Source of the DNA: Pseudomonas sp. L5B5
GTDB taxonomy: Bacteria; Pseudomonadota; Gammaproteobacteria; Pseudomonadales; Pseudomonadaceae
DNA length: 64,000 bases
Direction of reading: 5' to 3'
NCBI RefSeq assembly: GCF_020520285.1
Contig: NZ_CP084742.1
Span: 3,534,001 to 3,598,000, forward strand
In this document: in pieces, positions 58,647-64,000 of the stretch
Layout of the letters: every line of letters starts with the position of its first letter
How positions within the stretch are numbered: the first letter of the stretch is position 1
Translations under genes and position numbers: made by a program
Notes under the pieces: model-generated
Databases searched by the model: none
Seen by the model: only the letters and a program-made list of their open reading frames with translations
Told to the model about the DNA's origin: nothing

Positions 58647-59822
58647 ATGCCATCCGCTATTTCCACCGATGTGCTGATCGTCGGCGCAGGCGTCGCCGGT
58701 CTCTGGCTCAACGCTCGCCTGCGGCGCCAGGGCTTTTCCACGGTACTGGTGGAGAACGCCAGCCTCGGCGGCGGACAGAGCGTCAAGTCCCAGGGAATCA
58801 TCCACGGTGGCGCCAAGTACGCCCTGCATGGGGCCCTGACGGGCGCCTCGGAGGCCATCGCCGACATGCCCCGGCGCTGGCGCGAAGCCCTGGCGGGCAG
58901 CGGCGAGCTGGACCTGTCCGGTGTGCGCCTGCTGTCCGAGGCCCACTACCTCTGGTCCCCCGGCACCCTGGCGGGCAATCTCACCAGTTTCTTCGCCAGC
59001 AAGGCCGTGCGAGGCCGGGTCGACCAGGTCAAGGGCGAGCAACTGCCCCCGGCCCTGCAGGACAAGCGCTTCAAGGGCAAGGTCTACCGCCTGGCCGAAC
59101 TGGTGGTGGATGTACCGAGCCTGATCGAGCGCCTGGCTGAACTGGCGGGCGACAGCCTGTTGGCCGGAGAGAAGATCGAGCCCCTGCTGGAAAATGGCCA
59201 GGTGGCTGGGCTGCGGGTCGACGGGCGGGAAATCCGCGCGCAACGCATCGTCCTCAGTGCCGGTGCCGGCAATGCCCAGCTGCTGCAAGCGGCCGGCCTG
59301 AGCCAACCGGCCATGCAGCGGCGGCCACTGCACATGGTGCTGGTCAAGGGCCCGACCCTCAAACCGCTGTATGCCCACTGCCTGGGCGGCGGGCCCAAGC
59401 CACGGATCACCGTCACCACCCACCCGGCGGCCGATGGCCAATGGGTCTGGTACCTGGGTGGCGATATCGCCGAGGCCGAAGGTGTGGCTCGCGAGCCGGC
59501 GGCGCAGATCGCCGCCGCCCAGAAGGAACTGGGCCAGTTGCTGCCCTGGATCGACCTGGGCCGGGCGCAGTGGGCCACCTTGCGGGTGGACCGCGCCGAA
59601 CCGGCCCAATCGGGCCTGGCTCGTCCGGACAACGCATTCCTCGCCGAACAGGATCGCCTGCTGGTGGGCTGGCCGACCAAACTCGCCCTGGCGCCGGACT
59701 TCGCCGACCGAGTCCTGGCGGCCTTCGAGCGGGACGGCATCGTGCCCTCCCATGGCGAACCGTTGCCGGACCTGCCAAGGCCGCCCCTGGGGCAACCGGC
59801 GTGGGAGCAACTGCTGCCATGA
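58647..59822 (+). CDS. FAD-dependent oxidoreductase (DAO family)
   Basis: A 391-residue protein with an N-terminal FAD-binding Rossmann motif (DVLIVGAGVAGLWLNARL) and QSVKSQGIIHGGAKY, as in DAO/glycerol-3-phosphate dehydrogenase-type flavoproteins. A later LSAGAGNAQLLQAAGL contacts the cofactor. The substrate is not evident. I start at ATG 58647 with GAGG nearby. The stop overlaps the next gene by 4 nt (ATGA), so this and the aldo/keto reductase form one unit. Confidence 0.88.
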   Translation: MPSAISTDVLIVGAGVAGLWLNARLRRQGFSTVLVENASLGGGQSVKSQGIIHGGAKYALHGALTGASEAIADMPRRWREALAGSGELDLSGVRLLSEAHYLWSPGTLAGNLTSFFASKAVRGRVDQVKGEQLPPALQDKRFKGKVYRLAELVVDVPSLIERLAELAGDSLLAGEKIEPLLENGQVAGLRVDGREIRAQRIVLSAGAGNAQLLQAAGLSQPAMQRRPLHMVLVKGPTLKPLYAHCLGGGPKPRITVTTHPAADGQWVWYLGGDIAEAEGVAREPAAQIAAAQKELGQLLPWIDLGRAQWATLRVDRAEPAQSGLARPDNAFLAEQDRLLVGWPTKLALAPDFADRVLAAFERDGIVPSHGEPLPDLPRPPLGQPAWEQLLP

Positions 59823-60631
59823 GCCAGGCCACCCTGCACGACCTGCGTCGCCCCTTGGGCAGCACCGGCCTGATGGTTTCGCCCCTGGGCCTGGGCACCG
59901 TCAAGCTGGGCCGCGACCAGGGGGTCAAGTACCCCAGCGGTTTCCAGATTCCGGACGACCAGCAAGCACAGATGCTGCTCAAGCTGGCGCGCGACCTGGG
60001 CATCAACCTGATCGACACCGCCCCCGCCTACGGCCGCAGCGAAGAACGCCTGGGCCCGTTGCTGCGCGGCCAGCGCCACGACTGGGTGATCGTCAGCAAG
60101 GTCGGCGAAGAGTTCGCCGAGGGTCTCTCTCGCCACGACTTCAGCGCCGCCCACACCCGCCTGTCGGTGGAACGCAGCCTGCAACGCCTGGAAACCGATT
60201 TCATCGACCTGGTCCTGGTGCACTCCGACGGCAACGACCTGGCGGTCCTCGACCACAGCGAGGTCTACCAGACCCTCGCGCAGCTCAAGCAAGAGGGCAA
60301 GATCCGCGGCTACGGTTTTTCCGGGAAGACCGTCGACGGCGGCCTCAGGGCCCTGGAACAGGGCGATTGCGCCATGGTTACCTACAATCTGAACGAACAG
60401 GCAGAGAAGGCAGTCATCGACTATGCCGCCGCCCACCACAAGGGCATCCTGGTGAAGAAGGCCCTGGCCAGCGGCCACGTCTGCCTGAGTCCGGGCATCG
60501 ATCCCGTGCGGGCCAGCTTCGAACTGCTGTTTGACCAGCCCGGTGTCGCCAGTGCTATTGTCGGGACCATCAATCCACTGCACCTGGCCCACAACGTGAC
60601 GACCGTGGCACAGGTCCTGGGCAAGAACTGA
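59819..60631 (+). CDS. Aldo/keto reductase family protein
   Basis: A 270-residue NADPH-dependent reductase with the complete catalytic tetrad: Asp and Tyr in NLIDTAPAYGRSEERLG, Lys in VIVSKVGEEF, and His in LVLVHSDG. The substrate is unknown. It is coupled to the FAD gene by a 4-nt overlap, suggesting joint turnover of one compound, but nothing in the sequence names it. Confidence 0.92.
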   Translation: MSQATLHDLRRPLGSTGLMVSPLGLGTVKLGRDQGVKYPSGFQIPDDQQAQMLLKLARDLGINLIDTAPAYGRSEERLGPLLRGQRHDWVIVSKVGEEFAEGLSRHDFSAAHTRLSVERSLQRLETDFIDLVLVHSDGNDLAVLDHSEVYQTLAQLKQEGKIRGYGFSGKTVDGGLRALEQGDCAMVTYNLNEQAEKAVIDYAAAHHKGILVKKALASGHVCLSPGIDPVRASFELLFDQPGVASAIVGTINPLHLAHNVTTVAQVLGKN

Positions 60632-60672
60632 CGCCGCCAGGCGCCCCGTCCCCGACGCAGGAAGGAGCCGAG

Positions 60673-61644
60673 ATGTCGCGACCGCTGATCAGAAAGAACC
60701 CCAGCAACTTCAAGACCCTGCCCCTGTTCGTCGAAGCGACACCCGAAGGGCTCTGCTACCAGGGCGTCGGAATGCCGCTGAACTTCGCCCAGACCCTGCA
60801 GCGCCGGCGTCCGGTGAGTGTGCCCGACAACGAACGCTTCGCCCTGGAGCTGGCGAACCTGGGCGTCTCGGTGCGCCTGACCCTGCACTGGCAGAACCGC
60901 GACTACTGGGTGCTGGTGCGCCAACGCCGCCAGGATCGCGGCGATGTGGTCCTGAAGCTGATCTCCGGCTATGTGCCGGCCCACGAATTGAACCTGCCGC
61001 TGCACACCGCCATCCAGGAAATCGCCGAGGAATGCCTGCTGGAGACGCCGGAGGGCTGGCTGGCCGGACGCTTCAACGACACCTGGCTGCCGGCCCCCTA
61101 TGCCGGGGCCCTGCATTACCGCGAAACCCCGCACTTTGGCCTGACCCCACTGTCCGGTGCGGCGCGCCCGGTGCGCTGCGCCAACCTGCAATTGCTGGAA
61201 CGCCCCAGGGCCTATGTGCACCTGCCCACGGCTTCGCTGCAGCTGATCTATGACCTGCGCCTGGACGTTCCCAGGGATGCCAAGCCCCTGAGCCTGTTCC
61301 ATGTCGACGAGCGCCTGGAAGGCGACCAACTGGTGGCCCGCCTGGACCGCAAGCGTCCCGACCTGTACCTGATGCCCCTGGAAAACGGCCAGCCCTGCGC
61401 CGAGCTGTACACCCTGAAAAAGGATCAGCTGCAACCAGCCAGCACTCGCGGCCTGTACCTGGCCGAAAGCTTCGCCCAGCAGGAAGGCTGGGTAGTGAGC
61501 GATGAGCGGATTCGCTGGAAGGACTGGCTCAGGCAACGAGGCCTGAGCGAACCGGAAAAGGACACCCAGCTCGCACGCCTGACCGGCAAGGCCCGGCAGA
61601 TCCTGCGCAAGATCGTTCCCACCAAGACCCGGCGCCAGGGCTAA
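60673..61644 (+). CDS. Uncharacterised protein with a Nudix-like segment
   Basis: A 323-residue soluble protein without signal or membrane helices. Residues 98-120 (GYVPAHELNLPLHTAIQEIAEE) resemble a Nudix box (Gx5Ex7REUxEE), but two extra residues separate the first Glu from the QEIAEE part and the Arg is replaced. Such proteins have sometimes been labelled 'metal ABC transporter ATPase', which the sequence does not support: there is no Walker motif. The C-terminus is basic. It follows the aldo/keto reductase by 41 nt. Confidence 0.75.
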   Translation: MSRPLIRKNPSNFKTLPLFVEATPEGLCYQGVGMPLNFAQTLQRRRPVSVPDNERFALELANLGVSVRLTLHWQNRDYWVLVRQRRQDRGDVVLKLISGYVPAHELNLPLHTAIQEIAEECLLETPEGWLAGRFNDTWLPAPYAGALHYRETPHFGLTPLSGAARPVRCANLQLLERPRAYVHLPTASLQLIYDLRLDVPRDAKPLSLFHVDERLEGDQLVARLDRKRPDLYLMPLENGQPCAELYTLKKDQLQPASTRGLYLAESFAQQEGWVVSDERIRWKDWLRQRGLSEPEKDTQLARLTGKARQILRKIVPTKTRRQG

Positions 61645-61669
61645 AAAAACGGCGCCTCAGGGGCGCCGT
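61643..61669 (-). terminator. Terminator of hldE
   Basis: Minus strand: ACGGCGCC / GGCGCCGT stem, 5-nt loop, then a run of seven T (61649-61643). It also faces the end of the convergent Nudix-like gene. Confidence 0.88.
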
Positions 61670-61689
61670 GATTCGAGACACACACCCTT

Positions 61690-63123
61690 TTACTGGGCTT
61701 TGTCGGTCTTGCGGATCTTCTCGACGATGGCGGTGGTCGAGCTGTTTTCCACCAGCCCCAGCACCTTCACGGTACCGCCATAGGCCTTGACGATATCGGC
61801 GCCAACCACCTGGTCGATACCGTAGTCGCCACCCTTGACCAGCACGTCCGGCCGCACCTGCGCCAGCAGGTTTTCCGGGGTGCCTTCGGGGAAGCTGATG
61901 ACCCAGTCCACCGCGCCCAACCCGGCCAGCACCGCCATGCGCCGGTCGACGCTATTGATCGGCCGCCCCGGCCCCTTGAGCCGGCTGACCGATGCATCAT
62001 CGTTGATGGCTACGATCAAACGATCACCCTGGGCCCTGGCCTGCTCGAGGTAGGTCACATGCCCGGCGTGGAGAATGTCGAAGCAGCCGTTGGTGAAGAC
62101 AATCTTCTCGTTGTGCGCCCGTGCATCGTCGATGGCCAGCAGCAACTGGTCGAGGCTCAGCACCCCGCGCTCGGAGCCTTCTTCGCGCTGGATCGCCCGG
62201 CGCAGTTCGGGGGCACTGATGGCCGCGGTGCCCAGTTTGCCGACGACGATACCCGCCGCCAGATTGGCCAGGCCCACCGCATGGGGCAGTTCCTCGCCAG
62301 CGGCGATCGCCGCCGCCAGGGTGGAAATCACGGTATCGCCGGCACCGGTGACATCGAACACTTCGCGGGCTCGGGCCGGCAGGTGCAGAGGCGGATGATC
62401 CGGACGCAAGAGGGTCATGCCATGCTCGCCACGAGTCACCAGCAGCGCTCCCAGTTCCAGGTCGTGCATCAGCTTGGCGCCCTTGCTCACCAGCTCGTGC
62501 TCGTCGGCGCAGCCACCGACGATGGTTTCGAATTCGCTGAGGTTCGGAGTGATCAGGCTGGCGCCGCGGTAGATGGAGAAATCCTTGCCCTTGGGGTCGG
62601 CCAGCACCGGAATGCCACGAGCCCGGGCGGCGGCAATCAACACCTGGTGATTGCGCAGCGCGCCCTTGCCGTAGTCGGACAGCACCAGCACCTTGATGCC
62701 ATCCAGCAGCGCGTCGACCTCGCTGGCCAGGGCCAGGGCGTCGGTGGCGAAAGGTTCTTCGAAATCGATGCGCAGCAATTGCTGGTGGCGGCTCATGACC
62801 CGCAGCTTGACGATGGTCGGCTGGTGCTTGATGCGCTGGAACAAGGCACGCACGCCTGCACCTTGCAGGCTGTTGGCCAGGCTGTCGGCCGCCTCGTCGT
62901 CGCCGGTCACCCCGACCAGCGAGGCCGGTGCGCCCAGGGCGGCGATGTTCAGGGCAACGTTGGCAGCACCGCCCGGGCGGTCCTCGATCTGCTCGACCTT
63001 GACTACCGGTACCGGCGCCTCAGGGGAAATCCGTGAGGTACCACCATGCCAGTAACGGTCGAGCATGACATCGCCGACCACCAAGACGGGGGCTTGATCG
63101 AATCGCGGCATGGACAACTTCAT
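61690..63123 (-). CDS. hldE: Bifunctional heptose 7-phosphate kinase / heptose 1-phosphate adenylyltransferase HldE
   Basis: A 477-residue fusion enzyme making ADP-heptose for the LPS core. The N-terminal ribokinase-type kinase has APVLVVGDVMLDRYWHGG, DRPGGAANVALNIAALG and VFDVTGAGDTVISTLAAA. The C-terminal nucleotidyltransferase, from about residue 340, has FTNGCFDILHAGHVTYLEQA with the HxGH site. I start at MKLSMPRFD (63123). ADP-heptose also triggers the ALPK1 pathway in mammals. Confidence 0.97.
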   Translation of the reverse strand: MKLSMPRFDQAPVLVVGDVMLDRYWHGGTSRISPEAPVPVVKVEQIEDRPGGAANVALNIAALGAPASLVGVTGDDEAADSLANSLQGAGVRALFQRIKHQPTIVKLRVMSRHQQLLRIDFEEPFATDALALASEVDALLDGIKVLVLSDYGKGALRNHQVLIAAARARGIPVLADPKGKDFSIYRGASLITPNLSEFETIVGGCADEHELVSKGAKLMHDLELGALLVTRGEHGMTLLRPDHPPLHLPARAREVFDVTGAGDTVISTLAAAIAAGEELPHAVGLANLAAGIVVGKLGTAAISAPELRRAIQREEGSERGVLSLDQLLLAIDDARAHNEKIVFTNGCFDILHAGHVTYLEQARAQGDRLIVAINDDASVSRLKGPGRPINSVDRRMAVLAGLGAVDWVISFPEGTPENLLAQVRPDVLVKGGDYGIDQVVGADIVKAYGGTVKVLGLVENSSTTAIVEKIRKTDKAQ

Positions 63124-63225
63124 GGAGCATCCCACATACAAAATGAACAGGGGCGCGATATTAGCACAGGGTTGGCGCCGCCTCGTTCTATGCCTTGCGT
63201 GGGGCCGATGAAGAATATGCTGCAC

Positions 63226-63837
63226 TCATTGGCGCTGCAAAAGCTGCAGCAAGCACCGGATCGCCTCCGGCAGCGCCATACGTGCGGTATCGATCTCGCA
63301 ATCGGCCTGCAACGGCGCTTCGTATGGGCTGTCGAGCCCGGTGAAATCCTTGACTCGCCCCGCCAGCGCCGCCTGGTACAACCCCTTCGGGTCACGCTGG
63401 GCACAGGTATCGAACGGAGTGCTGACATACACTTCCAGGAATTGTCCGGGAGCGAACAGCGCCCTGGCGGCATCACGCTCGGCGCGAAACGGCGAGATCG
63501 CCGAGACGATCACCAGCAGTCCCGCTTCCACCATAAGACGCGCCACTTCCGACATCCGGCGGATGTTTTCCTTGCGGGCCTCGGCCCCCATTCCCAGGTC
63601 GCGGCACAGGCCGCTGCGCACATTGTCCCCATCGAGGACAAAGGTGTGCATTCCCAACTCGTTGAGCCGCAGCTCCAACAGGTTGGCCAGGGTCGACTTG
63701 CCGGCTCCCGACAGGCCAGTCAACCACAGGCAGCAAGGTTGCTGGTGCTTGAGGGCCGCCCGGGCGCTGGCGGAAAGCGACAAGCTGTACGGACGGATCT
63801 GCGGGAGATCCTGAGACACGCAGGCAGGTTTACTCAT
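63226..63837 (-). CDS. cysC: Adenylylsulfate (APS) kinase
   Basis: A 203-residue kinase making PAPS from APS and ATP. Complete motifs: P-loop LTGLSGAGKSTLANLLE near residues 40-55, VLDGDNVRSGLCRDLG, SAISPFRAERDAAR, and EVYVSTPFDTCAQRDPKGLY. It is a stand-alone kinase, not fused to CysN. I start at ATG 63837, overlapping the end of the upstream gene by 8 nt. The partner gene suggests that the PAPS serves sulfation rather than assimilation. Confidence 0.93.
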   Translation of the reverse strand: MSKPACVSQDLPQIRPYSLSLSASARAALKHQQPCCLWLTGLSGAGKSTLANLLELRLNELGMHTFVLDGDNVRSGLCRDLGMGAEARKENIRRMSEVARLMVEAGLLVIVSAISPFRAERDAARALFAPGQFLEVYVSTPFDTCAQRDPKGLYQAALAGRVKDFTGLDSPYEAPLQADCEIDTARMALPEAIRCLLQLLQRQ

Positions 63838-64000
63838 AACCGAGCATCTCGTAGTCACGTTGATAGACCCGGCGCACCAGGCGTCGGGTGCGTACTGAGC
63901 ACATCTCGCGCACGGGAGCGCTTTCGCGTTGCCGGGTGCCGTTGAGATGGGGAAGTTGCGCCCCGACGCCGAGACGCTCGCACAGCAGCTGGAAATCCCG
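63830..64000 (-). CDS. Probable sulfotransferase, C-terminal fragment
   Basis: A frame without a start inside the window enters from the right edge and ends with TAA at 63832-63830; 56 residues are visible. LCERLGVGAQLPHLNGT and VYQRDYEMLGYE at the end resemble the C-terminus of sulfotransferase-2-type proteins (typically ...PHxN...Y..DYxxFGY). The overlap with cysC and PAPS supply support the assignment, but the P-loop region is outside the window. Confidence 0.6.
   Translation of the reverse strand, partial: RDFQLLCERLGVGAQLPHLNGTRQRESAPVREMCSVRTRRLVRRVYQRDYEMLGYE

Overview
The window is ordinary chromosomal DNA of a Pseudomonas, most likely of the fluorescens/protegens/chlororaphis lineage. 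The evidence is the gene order, the GC-rich codon use, and intergenic repeats of the Pseudomonas REP type. The order rpsF-rpsR-rplI-dnaB, rlmB-rnr, purA-hisZ-hflCK-hflX-hfq-miaA-mutL-amiB-tsaE-nnrD, queG, orn/rsgA, motAB, rhdA-psd, serB, parC...parE-yqiA-cpdA-nudF, thiC, a TolC homologue, waaA and hldE matches the P. aeruginosa PA49xx region as I recall it. I see no prophage, insertion sequence, integron, CRISPR array or plasmid gene.

Layout. 1-7 kb: end of a LOG-family gene, a YgiQ radical-SAM gene, and the rpsF-rpsR-DUF2232-rplI ribosomal operon with a clear sigma70 promoter, a structured leader and a terminator, followed by dnaB. 7-15.6 kb: rlmB-rnr, two identical tandem tRNA-Leu(CAG) transcription units, a two-gene ferric-iron ABC importer lacking its ATPase, and a chemoreceptor. 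15.7-28 kb: purA and hisZ, then the long hfq 'superoperon' on the minus strand (nnrD-tsaE-amiB-mutL-miaA-hfq-hflX-hflK-hflC), where many neighbours overlap by 1-13 nt and are probably translationally coupled. 28-40 kb: queG, a TRIC-type channel gene, orn/rsgA, flagellar stator motAB, an HDOD protein, rhdA, psd, serB, and a YtjB-like membrane protein with a long extra C-terminal domain. 40-49.5 kb: a PqiC-like lipoprotein, then nudF-yqiB-cpdA-yqiA-parE and, after parE, an esterase-like and a retropepsin-like gene leading into parC. 49.7-54 kb: an RsiV-like lipoprotein and the thiC-cytX pair under a TPP riboswitch. 54-64 kb: TolC-like outer-membrane channel, waaA, LysR regulator, SMR transporter, FAD oxidoreductase/aldo-keto reductase pair, a Nudix-like protein, hldE, an APS kinase, and the end of what looks like a sulfotransferase gene.

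How it works together. Most genes are housekeeping: translation, tRNA modification (miaA, tsaE, queG), RNA turnover (rnr, orn, hfq), DNA replication, topology and repair (dnaB, parC/parE, mutL), membrane-protein quality control (hflK/C), purine, serine and thiamine synthesis, and LPS core precursors (waaA, hldE). Accessory layers are iron uptake, chemotaxis, the SMR/FAD/AKR group and the sulfation module at the right edge.

The most unusual sequence features are small. A REPIN-like element has landed inside the hairpin of the shared tolC/waaA terminator. A family of period-7 (CTTGNNG) arrays recurs at three gene borders. The motB tail holds a perfect hexanucleotide tandem repeat. I did not find a convincing, previously undescribed multi-gene system. 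The best leads are the parE-parC insert genes, the YtjB C-terminal domain, the Nudix-like protein and the cysC/sulfotransferase pair. All start choices and functions come from reading the sequence alone.
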